From positions 186,001 to 250,000 of the forward strand of contig NZ_WTCR01000001.1 of the NCBI RefSeq assembly GCF_009795715.1: DNA of 64,000 nt, in the 5' to 3' direction. The stretch comes from Labilibaculum euxinicum. Its GTDB lineage: Bacteria; Bacteroidota; Bacteroidia; Bacteroidales; Marinifilaceae. Positions within the stretch are counted from its first letter, which is position 1. Every line of letters begins with the position of its first letter. The notes below the pieces were generated by a model. The model was not told the origin of the DNA. It searched no databases and saw only the letters and a list, made by a program, of their open reading frames with translations. Made by a program: the position numbers and the translations under genes. Positions 36,750 to 44,159 of the stretch are shown piece after piece.

Positions 36750-37676
36750 GACTAAAGAGATTTAAAATCCTCCTTAAAGTTAGTGATGATTTTTCCGCTT
36801 CAAAAACAGCCCAGAATGATAAATATTATAAGGGTAATGCTTTTTCATCAACTCTAAACTCCCTACCTATTAATGATTATATGCGGTGAGGGCTTCGCCG
36901 TACCCAATATTATTAATGTGCCATCAAATTTTCGGGAGTTGGGAGATTTATACCTTTCCGGGTATAGTTTGAATTTAATAGATCTAAATTTATTTAAAAC
37001 GCTGATAGGTTATTTTGGGGGATTAAAAATCCGGAACTCCTTGCCCGCAGATTACAAAGCTGCAGGAGCTGAGGCTGTGCGCATGATTTTGAACAGATTA
37101 CCAGGTTCCCGAATTTTGGGAATAGCTGTTCCTCCCCGCAATTACAGGTAGGATTGAAAACCGCCGGCAGGGCGAAAAGCCACTGACGGGGTGAATTGGA
37201 ATCCGATGTTTCCTATGAATACTGTGCCCTATTTGGTGTTAAATGGGGATTTAAAATCCTGAACGCTTTGCCTGCAGATTACAAAGCTGCAGGAGCTGTA
37301 TTAATTTTTACACCTCGTTAATTTACAGATTATCAGACCTTTTTATTTGAGAAGAAACAATGTCATGACAGAGCATTCATATCCTGCCATTTAAACGAAC
37401 CAACAATACATGCCCTTGACATAACTATTAGTGTTAAATCACCTTGCTTTACGAAACATTCATCAAAGCGTACACTATTCTACTTTGATTTTCATAATAC
37501 TTGGCAAGACTTTTGACGAAAGATAACAGACCTCAAAAGTTATGAGGGTCTGCTGCTTGTCATAAATGACATTTGTTTTTAGCGATACAAAAGTATCATT
37601 TTAGACTGAATAAAAAAAGAAATCGTAACTGCTGGAAGTAAGCCCCTTCCATTTTTTATTTTTAAAAACATATAGT
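36750..37676. other. repeat-bearing intergenic region left of the Kiwa segment
   Basis: About 930 bp without a convincing gene. It holds one copy of the composite repeat (36945-37297) and a hairpin CAGACCTCA/TGAGGGTCTG at about 37527-37552. A 92-codon plus-strand frame covering the repeat is not credible as protein. Confidence 0.6.
36945..37297 (+). repeat. composite structured repeat, copy A
   Basis: About 350 bp: a leader (TTATACCTTTCCGGGTATAG), a short palindrome (37039 onward, GCCCGCAGATTAC...CTGCAGGAG), a conserved core of about 150 bp (37084-37240) and a second palindrome (37258-37297). The core contains a stem of CCGGCAG with CTGACGG enclosing GGC-GAAAA-GCC; this copy has one stem mismatch. 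Copies B and C lie at 40139 and 40390 in the same orientation. Confidence 0.75.
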
Positions 37677-37811
37677 ATGTCAAGTACCGGAGAAAAACCA
37701 GGAAAAGGAACATATACTTGTAAAAAATGTGGCCAAAAAGTAGTTTTGGATGACAGGACGGATACACTTCCTCCTTGTCCAAAATGCAGTCATACAGAGT
37801 ATAGACCGTAA
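37677..37811 (+). CDS. 44-residue zinc-ribbon protein
   Basis: A small protein MSSTGEKPGKGTYTCKKCGQ... with two Cys pairs (TCKKCG and PCPKCS) spaced as in a rubredoxin/zinc-ribbon knuckle, ending HTEYRP. The ORF is short but starts at an ATG, keeps the motif fully intact, and is followed by a strong terminator, so it is very probably real. Similar short zinc ribbons often precede or accompany YegP-like genes. It likely binds one zinc ion; partner unknown. Confidence 0.75.
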   Translation: MSSTGEKPGKGTYTCKKCGQKVVLDDRTDTLPPCPKCSHTEYRP

Positions 37812-37824
37812 ATCATCAATCGCC

Positions 37825-37859
37825 CAACACGAAGTATTTAATTGCTTCGTGTTGATTTT
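37825..37859 (+). terminator. terminator after the zinc-ribbon gene
   Basis: A 10-bp stem CAACACGAAG/CTTCGTGTTG with a 10-nt loop and a following T-run (ATTTTTAA). It ends the small gene's transcript. Confidence 0.8.
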
Positions 37860-37923
37860 TAAGGTTATTTGACTGGACCTGAAACTTGGTCAAGAATAGT
37901 TAATTATTTTAAAATCAGTTGAA

Positions 37924-38247
37924 ATGAGTTCAAAATTTGAAATTTTTAAGACTTCCCAATACTACTTTAGATTGAAAGCTAGTAATGGTCAAATTATTTT
38001 AGCTAGTGAAGGCTACACAAGCAAACAGGGATGCCAAAACGGTATCGCTTCAGTAAAAGAAAATGCGCCAGACGATTCCCGTTATGAACGAAAAAAAAAT
38101 GGGTTATCCTATACATTTAATCTCAAGGCTAGTAATGGTGAAATTATTGGTAGAAGTGAAAGTTATACCAGTGAACAAGGAAGAGAAAACGGTATTTCTT
38201 CTGTAAAACAGAACGCACCTAATGCACCTATCGTTGATTTAAGCTAA
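37924..38247 (+). CDS. YegP-family protein (two DUF1508 repeats)
   Basis: A 107-residue protein built of two about 50-residue DUF1508 repeats: FEIFKTSQYYFRLKASNGQII...SEGYTSKQGCQNGIASVKENAP and FNLKASNGEII...SESYTSEQGRENGISSVKQNAP. The repeats are clearly internal duplicates. YegP-like proteins are small, often tandem, and their role is unknown. It shares a bidirectional terminator with the convergent kwaB gene. Confidence 0.9.
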   Translation: MSSKFEIFKTSQYYFRLKASNGQIILASEGYTSKQGCQNGIASVKENAPDDSRYERKKNGLSYTFNLKASNGEIIGRSESYTSEQGRENGISSVKQNAPNAPIVDLS

Positions 38248-38265
38248 ACGGATTACTACAAGAAG

Positions 38266-38295
38266 TTGTCTCCATAAAGGAGACAATTTTTTTTT
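38266..38295. terminator. terminator between yegP-like gene and kwaB
   Basis: Perfect 8-bp stem TTGTCTCC/GGAGACAA with a 5-nt loop and nine T residues on the plus strand. It terminates the yegP-like transcript and abuts the stop of the convergent kwaB. Confidence 0.85.
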
Positions 38296-39253
38296 ATTCA
38301 ACAGGAGTTTCATTCTCTTCGACACCATCTTTTGCTAAACTTTCATAATATAATTTAGTAAGTTGTGATGTCAAAAAATCATCATTTAGAAGCTTTATAA
38401 ATAAATCTTTTGAAACTCTTGTATCTAAATTAAATTTTGAACGATCCGCATTAAGCCGCATTTTATTTTTTAATGCTGGATACGAAGATGCAAATGCAAT
38501 AATATCTGCATTAGGAATATGTTTTCTTAACACTGGTGATGAAGTGGCAACCTTAGTCAATTTTCTGGCAAATGAGATATCGCTTACCAACTCTTTAAGT
38601 GCCTCAGGATTTTCCAATATACCCAGTTGTTCAATTACCTCCATGCTAGCCTCTGCTTCTTTAATTATTACATCGTGAAAACCAAAGAATTTTTCAATGG
38701 TACTTAGATCAATAACAAAAAGCGTATCATTATATTTCATCAATTGAAACCCCGAACTTATTCGAATAAATTCATCATTAATCTGTTCAAATCGCTCTTT
38801 TGCCTTTTTCAGGAAATAGCTTGCGCGTCCAAAAACATTTACCGTAGCCATTTTCTTATAAAGAACAATTTGATTCTCATTATCACCAATCTCTATTAGT
38901 AAGGCTTTTACATCTGAAAAATTGTCGCTTTTAAAATTAAAGGCAGGAATGTCTTCATTCTCGATTATCTGGTTCAAAGCTTTCAATTCTTCAGGAACTT
39001 CCAGATCGTATTCATAAATCACATTTTTCCTTTCGTCAGAATCGGAGAGTTTCAATACATCTAATTCCTCTTTGGAGATTATATTCTCATTTATATTTTG
39101 CAAAAAGATTTCCTGAAGATTCGGTAAAGCCACATCTTCAATATCTAATTTTTTAGGAATTTCCTGATCCTTAAGTATTGCATAAACGGTAATACCAATT
39201 GGAGCTCCATTGTAAAAATACTCGAGTCCTACTAACAATTCTTCTTTAGTCAT
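38294..39253 (-). CDS. kwaB: Kiwa antiphage system protein KwaB (DUF4868)
   Basis: A 319-residue cytoplasmic protein matching DUF4868: ...VYKK-like segment IVLYKKMATVNVFGRASYF, then GFQLMKYNDTLFVIDLSTIEKFFGF and the C-terminal KNKMRLNADRSKFNLDTRVSK...FIKLLNDDFLTSQLT. Immediately upstream is the four-helix membrane protein KwaA, with the stop/start overlapping as TAATG. The pair KwaA (membrane) plus KwaB (DUF4868) is the Kiwa defence system, in which a membrane complex senses phage injection and KwaB acts on DNA. Length is typical. Confidence 0.85.
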   Translation of the reverse strand: MTKEELLVGLEYFYNGAPIGITVYAILKDQEIPKKLDIEDVALPNLQEIFLQNINENIISKEELDVLKLSDSDERKNVIYEYDLEVPEELKALNQIIENEDIPAFNFKSDNFSDVKALLIEIGDNENQIVLYKKMATVNVFGRASYFLKKAKERFEQINDEFIRISSGFQLMKYNDTLFVIDLSTIEKFFGFHDVIIKEAEASMEVIEQLGILENPEALKELVSDISFARKLTKVATSSPVLRKHIPNADIIAFASSYPALKNKMRLNADRSKFNLDTRVSKDLFIKLLNDDFLTSQLTKLYYESLAKDGVEENETPVE

Positions 39254-39828
39254 TATAAAACAGGTTTTACGTAAAAAATTCTATCATCTAATTTGATATA
39301 TTTCACTTTCTGATTTTGTGTCAATCTTGCTCTACTAAGTAAAATTATTCCTTGCTTTTGCCTGTCACCCTTGAAATTACCATCCACTTTATAGATATGG
39401 AAACCCAAAAGAGCAAGAGAGGGATTGGCGTAAAACAAATCTGTTTTAATGTAAATCATTCCCATGGATACCAACAATAATACAAGGATAATTAAGTATC
39501 TCGCACTTTCCAGATCAAAACAAATTAATGGAATAATATAAGTAGCTAAAAAGGTAAGATGCTCATAATTGATACTCTCTACCTTTGTTATTTCGAAAGG
39601 AATATGAGTAGAACCTTTCAATGTAAATCTGAAATAACGAAACACCCCGACTCCAACAAATAGTAGTACGATAGAAGTAAAAGCAACAATATTATTGGAA
39701 AGAAGAGGAATTAAGCCTACAAATTCAGCACCTTCTCCAAAATTGATAGGGATGTCAATAGTCAGCACTGTAATAAATAGAAACAGTAACCAAAGTGATA
39801 AAATATACAGACCGACTTTTCTCAGCAT
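39253..39828 (-). CDS. kwaA: Kiwa antiphage system membrane protein KwaA
   Basis: A 191-residue inner-membrane protein with four hydrophobic helices (about 5-25, 43-66, 86-103 and 107-127) and a soluble C-terminal domain (HIYKVDGNFKGDRQKQGIILLSR...YVKPVL). Its stop overlaps kwaB's start (TAATG), the usual two-gene Kiwa layout. KwaA is the membrane part of the complex, thought to detect changes at the inner membrane during phage entry. Sequence of the partner supports the call; KwaA alone is weakly conserved. Confidence 0.8.
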   Translation of the reverse strand: MLRKVGLYILSLWLLFLFITVLTIDIPINFGEGAEFVGLIPLLSNNIVAFTSIVLLFVGVGVFRYFRFTLKGSTHIPFEITKVESINYEHLTFLATYIIPLICFDLESARYLIILVLLLVSMGMIYIKTDLFYANPSLALLGFHIYKVDGNFKGDRQKQGIILLSRARLTQNQKVKYIKLDDRIFYVKPVL

Positions 39829-39965
39829 TAAATATTTATTTAGTGAAATACAAAGTAATGAATTTCACTGATAAATTTACTTGCCAAATGTGTCAAGTTT
39901 GCCAATTGTGATTAATAGTAATTTAGAAATGACCAATTCTAATAATTAACACATAAAATAACACG

Positions 39966-40055
39966 ATGAGAACTAAGAAAATAGTAACTCATCTCTTGTA
40001 TTTAATTGGATTTATTAATTACATCCTCTTTATCATGGTGTTGTTTCAGACTTAG
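39966..40055 (+). CDS. possible 29-residue hydrophobic peptide
   Basis: MRTKKIVTHLLYLIGFINYI plus nine more residues: a basic start and a single membrane-spanning helix, the composition of small membrane peptides. It stands alone between kwaA and the repeats, upstream of kwaA on the opposite strand. No promoter or RBS is obvious, so coding status is speculative. Confidence 0.25.
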   Translation: MRTKKIVTHLLYLIGFINYILFIMVLFQT

Positions 40056-40089
40056 CCTGGTTTCGAGAATGTACAGAACAGCTTAAAAA

Positions 40090-40132
40090 CCCCGAACTAT
40101 TTGCCCATAGATTACAAATTTGAGGGGGCTAG
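40090..40132 (+). repeat. short palindromic repeat before copy B
   Basis: CCCGAACTATTTGCCCATAG followed by ATTACAAATTTGAGGGGGCT: a degenerate family member directly preceding the composite core of copy B. Confidence 0.55.
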
Positions 40133-40138
40133 GCGCAA

Positions 40139-40352
40139 AATTTTGAACAGATTTCCAGGTTCCCGAATTTCGGGAATAGCTGTTCCTCCCCGCAATTAAA
40201 GGTAGGATTGAAAACCGCCGTCAGGGCGAAAAGCCACTGACGGGGTGAATTGGAATCCGATGTTTCCTATGAATACTGTGCCCTATTGGGTGTTAAAAGG
40301 GGATTGAAAATCGAAAACTCGTTGCCTGCAAATTACAAATTTGAGAGAGCTG
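40139..40352 (+). repeat. composite structured repeat, copy B
   Basis: Shares the core with copies A and C (CAGGTTCCCGAATTTCGGGA, then TAGGATTGAAAACCGCC, then AATCCGATGTTTCCTATGAA and a trailing palindrome). The central stem is perfect: CCGTCAG (40218-40224) with CTGACGG (40237-40243), inner GGC/GCC pair and a GAAAA loop. The leader segment of A and C is missing here. Confidence 0.75.
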
Positions 40353-40389
40353 GAAATTATACCTTATCGGGTATGAAATCATTTTCAAG

Positions 40390-40745
40390 GGGTTGATTTA
40401 TACCTTTCCGGGTATAGTTTGAATTTAATAAATCTGAATTTATTTTAAACTCTGAAAAAAGACACTGACGAGGTTATTTTGTATGGATTAAAAATCCAGA
40501 ACTCTTTGGCCACGGATTACAAATTTGGGGGAGTATGATTTTGAACAGATTGCCAGGTTCCCGAATTTCGGGACAAGCTGTTCCTCCCTGCAATTACAGG
40601 TAGGATTGAAAACCGCCGTCAGGGCGAAAAGCCACTGACGGGGTGATTGGAATCCGATGTTTCCTGTGAATACTGTGCCCTATTTGGTGTTAAATGGGAT
40701 TGAAAATCCTGAACTTGTTGCCCGCAGATTGCAGATCTGCGGGAG
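40390..40745 (+). repeat. composite structured repeat, copy C
   Basis: Full-length copy with leader (TTATACCTTTCCGGGTATAG at about 40399), palindrome, core (40535-40690, perfect CCGTCAG/CTGACGG stem) and a near-perfect terminal palindrome CCCGCAGATT/GATCTGCGGG. It is in the same orientation as A, 3.4 kb away; the two bracket the zinc-ribbon, yegP-like and kwaAB genes. Confidence 0.75.
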
Positions 40746-40926
40746 TTTTTTCTGCTACGCACGATACGAGATACAATCTCGCACCAGCGGGGAGCTGAGG
40801 TTTAATTGTCTCTCTCTAAAATAACAAAAGCCATACACATTATAAAATCACTATAATGCTGTTTAAACATTTGAAAGAAAATACTCCATTCCGCACTGGA
40901 AGCGATAAAAACCGATCATGTAATTC

Positions 40927-41805
40927 TTAGAAATATGTAGGGGCTTTATCTAATTCATGGGTGGGTTTGTAATGCCAAAAGACGATGTTATTTTTTTTAT
41001 TAAAAGTGGTAAAGTATTTGTTCTTACTTAAGTTGATGCCTAGTTTTGAGTTCGATGCTAAGAATTTTAATTCTTTCATTAATTTAAATTTAGGAAGCAT
41101 ACTGTTACTTACTTTTGTGTTTTCCTCCTGAGGAAAGAGTAGGTGTTGGTCAGTGTTCTCATTTTCTTTATACCAAGTGTAAAAATTCGGGTTTTGGCGA
41201 GATGTCCTGACTAAACCCGCGAATAAATCAGCCAATTGAATGATAGGATATTGGTGCGATTCTAATTCTTTGACGGTTTTAAATTTGGCAAAATAGCTTT
41301 TATACATTTCTTCGAAAAGTAAATGCTCTTTATCTTTTGGTTCACCTAAAGGTGTATTTTCCAGAAATAGCACGATATCTTTTCTCCAATCAATTGCGGA
41401 ATATTCATCAGGATAAAAGCACCATTTCCCTTTGTGATGCCAATCTTCCTGAATGTATTTCATTAATTTGTAATACATACGTTTTAAATTTTCGTTGTCT
41501 AAACGATTTTGAACCTTGTGCCTGGCATCTTGTTTGTCCCAGACTAAGACATGAATTTTGATTTTGTTGCCCAATAGATATTTTATACAAATTTCGAAGA
41601 ATTCGCTGGCAATTTTAACAGAGTTGCTATTTTTGATATTCTTGAATTTTATTTCCTTTTTGGAATAGCTGGAGAGAACTTTTTGTAATTCTGAATTCAA
41701 AACTTCTGCATTTTCTTTTGTCCCTGAAATTGCTGCAATACAGCCAAAACGATTATCGGCATCCTGACCAGATTCATCTGTGAATATGTAAAATACATCC
41801 TGCAT
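40927..41805 (-). CDS. DUF3800 domain protein
   Basis: A 292-residue protein with the DUF3800 hallmarks: FYIFTDESGQD at the N-terminus and QYPIIQLADLFAGLVRTS near residue 210. DUF3800 proteins are predicted RNase H-fold nucleases common in defence islands and near mobile elements, but their activity is little studied. ATG at 41805 is used (the frame also has an upstream TTG). It is a lone gene between the composite repeats and a restriction-gene remnant. Confidence 0.8.
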   Translation of the reverse strand: MQDVFYIFTDESGQDADNRFGCIAAISGTKENAEVLNSELQKVLSSYSKKEIKFKNIKNSNSVKIASEFFEICIKYLLGNKIKIHVLVWDKQDARHKVQNRLDNENLKRMYYKLMKYIQEDWHHKGKWCFYPDEYSAIDWRKDIVLFLENTPLGEPKDKEHLLFEEMYKSYFAKFKTVKELESHQYPIIQLADLFAGLVRTSRQNPNFYTWYKENENTDQHLLFPQEENTKVSNSMLPKFKLMKELKFLASNSKLGINLSKNKYFTTFNKKNNIVFWHYKPTHELDKAPTYF

Positions 41806-41865
41806 ATTCAAAGTTAAAAATAATACCGATGAATTCAGTTTTTTAATGATTTTAAAATTACGCTT

Positions 41866-42064
41866 TCAGAGTGAAAAAATGGCAGAGAAATTGGACGTAT
41901 GATCAATATGTACCAATTGATCCCAAATATTTCTGAAACGCACTAATAGTTCTCCTGATGGATCAATCCACTTGCTAATGATCCCTCCTTTTTCGAAAGA
42001 CTCAAATACGGCCAATAATAGGATTGGCTTGTGAGGTGCCGGACCTCGGGGGGGACTCCTCTTT
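41866..42064 (-). pseudogene. N-terminal remnant of a restriction-endonuclease-like gene
   Basis: The minus strand encodes KEESPRGPAPHKPILLLAVF, then ESFEKGGIISKWIDPSGELL, VRFRNIWDQLVHID and a stop. The APHKPILLLA motif plus the (F/L)xxxWxxLV segment is the start of HNH-type restriction enzymes, including phosphorothioate-sensing ones with SBD domains. The frame is closed by a TAA on the N-side (42067-42065) and a TGA after FSAIFSL, so only about 65 codons survive. The family call rests on this motif only. Confidence 0.5.
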
Positions 42065-42128
42065 TTAAATTTACGATGTTATTTATGACTATTTCCATAC
42101 ACTCCAATCGCAAGCGAAATTATCATTT

Positions 42129-42205
42129 TTATTCAAATACACTTAAAAGGTGACTCAATTTTTTCGCTTCTTTCATATTCCCTGTTGCAAAATGTTCAGT
42201 ATTAA
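42129..42205 (-). pseudogene. possible C-terminal gene fragment cut by a repeat
   Basis: The minus strand reads TEHFATGNMKEAKKLSHLLS VFE-stop, an amphipathic helix that looks like protein-coding sequence. It is interrupted on its N-side by a copy of the short palindromic repeat. No family is recognised. Confidence 0.3.
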
Positions 42206-42206
42206 A

Positions 42207-42250
42207 AATCCTAAACTCATTACGTGTAAATTATAAATTTACGGGAGCGG
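42207..42250 (+). repeat. short palindromic repeat, isolated copy
   Basis: AAATCCTAAACTCATTACGT followed by GTAAATTATAAATTTACGGGAG: a degenerate copy of the family, with the internal inverted repeat GTAAATT/AATTTAC still intact. Confidence 0.55.
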
Positions 42251-42383
42251 GATTGTTTCCAAAATATTAGTCTCTTTTCATAGTAGCACAAGGAGAGAAC
42301 TCTATTTAAATGCTTGCGCAGAACATGAGTTATAAGTTTGCGCTAGCGGAGGGAGCGGGAGAATCATCATAGGATATCCTATT

Positions 42384-42923
42384 TCAGATCAATGTTACAA
42401 GTGTGATATCTTCTTTAACTTTTAGAAAGTCACGATCATGACTTACCATAGTCAAATCATTTTTTTCACAAAGTTCAACAAAGTAACTATCATTATAGTC
42501 TAGTTCTCCAACACGTTCCATAATGTTAGGAATATCTATTTTCGAAAAAGAATCATCTATTCTGATACTTGCACCAACGATTTGGCTCTCTATTGACATG
42601 GCAAGTATTTTACTCGTTTCTTTGCAACGTTCAATCGGTCGAAAATCTCTTTTAAATTGAGACTTTCTTCTACTTGAGTCTTCATCTTTCCAAAGATTAA
42701 AATCTAAGCGTAAGCAAGAATTATAGAATTCAGATAAGATTTGAGAGCAAACATAGATTCGTGCACCAACATCTAGGACTTTGCCAAGAAATTCGGAATA
42801 TTTATCTATTGCCAATTTGTTATAATTGCCCATTGGGTAGAAAATGTACATCCACACATTGTTATCGAAAAAGAATTTGTCCGTAGATTTTGGTTGGTAA
42901 GTAGTAATATCTATTTTATTCAT
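42384..42923 (-). CDS. PIN-domain nuclease
   Basis: A 179-residue PIN protein with the acidic residues visible: FFFDNNVWMYIF (first Asp), SQILSEFYN (Glu), ELDYNDSYFVELC (Asp) and MVSHDRDFL (Asp). PIN domains are single-strand RNA nucleases, often toxin components. It is the last gene of a tight minus-strand run and overlaps the STAS-like gene by 8 nt, so it is made together with it. No VapB-like antitoxin is adjacent; control by the STAS/ATPase partners is an inference. Confidence 0.82.
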   Translation of the reverse strand: MNKIDITTYQPKSTDKFFFDNNVWMYIFYPMGNYNKLAIDKYSEFLGKVLDVGARIYVCSQILSEFYNSCLRLDFNLWKDEDSSRRKSQFKRDFRPIERCKETSKILAMSIESQIVGASIRIDDSFSKIDIPNIMERVGELDYNDSYFVELCEKNDLTMVSHDRDFLKVKEDITLVTLI

Positions 42924-43266
42924 CACCTAGCGAATCTTTATAAATAGAGTCTTGTGATTCTTTATTCTTGAAATATTCCTTAGCTCTTTCAACAACTTGT
43001 TTTAACAACATTTTGTCAGTGTTAGAAATGTTTTCCAACTTTAACAACTTGATTAAAATATCACTGTTGTATTTATTGTACAATTGGCCTATTGCGGCAT
43101 TAAGGAATGCAGAAGTTAATAAGCTAATTCCATTAAAATCTAATATTACAGTTTCTTTTTTTTGAAATGATTGGTCAATCATCTCGAAAACTTTTTGACC
43201 TCCACCAGATGAAACAGCGGCAGGTGAATTTAGAACATCAATAAGTTTTATCATATTTTCTTTCAT
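42916..43266 (-). CDS. STAS-like (DUF4325) protein
   Basis: A 116-residue protein: IKLIDVLNSPAAVSSGGGQK, VFEMIDQSFQKKETVILDFNGISLLTSAFLN-type core (split over residues 25-55), then AIGQLYNKY. The ILDFNGISLLTSAFLNA stretch is the phospho-acceptor region of STAS/DUF4325 proteins (Ser/Thr after the Asp-Phe). It starts in a TAATG overlap with the GHKL ATPase and overlaps the PIN gene. STAS plus GHKL recalls SpoIIAA/SpoIIAB-type partner switching, here with a PIN nuclease. Confidence 0.82.
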   Translation of the reverse strand: MKENMIKLIDVLNSPAAVSSGGGQKVFEMIDQSFQKKETVILDFNGISLLTSAFLNAAIGQLYNKYNSDILIKLLKLENISNTDKMLLKQVVERAKEYFKNKESQDSIYKDSLGDE

Positions 43267-44150
43267 TAGAATATGTCCTCCTCAGTTAGGTTCTTTTGTT
43301 CTGATTTTAAGCAATAAGATTCACCGTCAATTCGAATATTTAAACTTATGATTGTACCTGGAAAGGATGTTTTCATAGATTGTGCAAAGATAGTATTATT
43401 ATTTTCACACCAATAACCATCTCCAGATACAATTTGTATTTGTCCTTTGTTTAACTTAAGAAATTCTCGAATTAACTTCAAGCCCAAGCCCCCGGGCGTA
43501 TCACCAGTTTTAGTTGTGTGCCCCTTCTCCACAGCCCATTCTATTGCATCTTTAGCAATGATTGCCTTATTTAAATATTCACCAACATTTGCTTGTATGG
43601 TGCGTCCTAAATCAACTATAGTGAACTCAATGTGAGGAGGAAGATGTCTTGGGAAATATTGACCACAAGTATAGACTTCGTTCGTTTTACCATGAAAGAT
43701 TGCATTTTCAAATATCTCAAAAATACTTTCATTCATTTTTTTTTGTAGCTGAATAGAAAAACCTGGCATACTATCTTTTGCTAAAAGTTCATTGTCCAGA
43801 TATTGTTTGAAAAGATTTTCTTCATTTGGGAGATAGCTCATAAACTTTATGGTTGTTCCGTATTGGTCATGAATTGGCTCATATCCAAATTCATTTAGAA
43901 AATGATTTTTCTGCAATATCCGGTGTAAGTACTGACTGCAGTTTTTAACATTGATCTTATTTCCATATTTTTCTGAATGACTTTTTACTGCAGCTAAAAT
44001 TGCACAAAGATTTGCATCAAACCATATATTTTTAGAAAAATCAAGGTCAATGGTAGAGTTACGAAAAACCTCAGTTTTTTCTAATAATAAGTTCAACTCT
44101 TCGAACCCGTATATGTTTGTTCGTAATTCTCTTGGAATTTGTAATGTCAT
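43266..44150 (-). CDS. GHKL-type ATP-binding protein of the R-M operon
   Basis: A 294-residue protein. The C-terminal half has Bergerat-fold motifs: IFEIFENAIFHG (N-box), FTIVDLGRTI (G1, DxG) and GDTPGGLGLKLIREFL (G2 lid). The N-terminal half has a STAS-like pattern (STIDLDFSKNIWFDANLCAILAAV). It lacks an H-box and membrane segments, so it is not a usual sensor kinase. It follows hsdS by 9 nt and overlaps the STAS-like gene. A switch that phosphorylates or sequesters the STAS partner is plausible. Confidence 0.8.
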   Translation of the reverse strand: MTLQIPRELRTNIYGFEELNLLLEKTEVFRNSTIDLDFSKNIWFDANLCAILAAVKSHSEKYGNKINVKNCSQYLHRILQKNHFLNEFGYEPIHDQYGTTIKFMSYLPNEENLFKQYLDNELLAKDSMPGFSIQLQKKMNESIFEIFENAIFHGKTNEVYTCGQYFPRHLPPHIEFTIVDLGRTIQANVGEYLNKAIIAKDAIEWAVEKGHTTKTGDTPGGLGLKLIREFLKLNKGQIQIVSGDGYWCENNNTIFAQSMKTSFPGTIISLNIRIDGESYCLKSEQKNLTEEDIF

Positions 44151-44159
44151 CTTAAATAT

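Larger units (their letters stand above)
39829..40926. other. repeat-bearing intergenic region right of the Kiwa segment
   Basis: About 1.1 kb without a firm gene. It contains composite repeat copies B and C, separate short palindromes at about 40090 and 40315, and a tiny hydrophobic frame at 39966-40055. Confidence 0.6.

Noticed and set aside
36873-37151. 92-codon plus-strand frame
   Set aside because: Covers the composite repeat, whose other copies do not preserve the frame; structure explains it better.
37141-37256. FMN, TPP or cobalamin riboswitch from the structured core
   Set aside because: The conserved consensus boxes of these riboswitches are absent, copies are not in 5' leaders of matching genes, and there are several tandem copies.
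37080-40700. CRISPR array from the repeated blocks
   Set aside because: Repeats are long and irregularly spaced, only three copies, with no unique uniform spacers and no cas genes.
42384-43266. Classical VapBC toxin-antitoxin pair
   Set aside because: The PIN gene is preceded by a STAS-like protein, not a DNA-binding VapB-like antitoxin.
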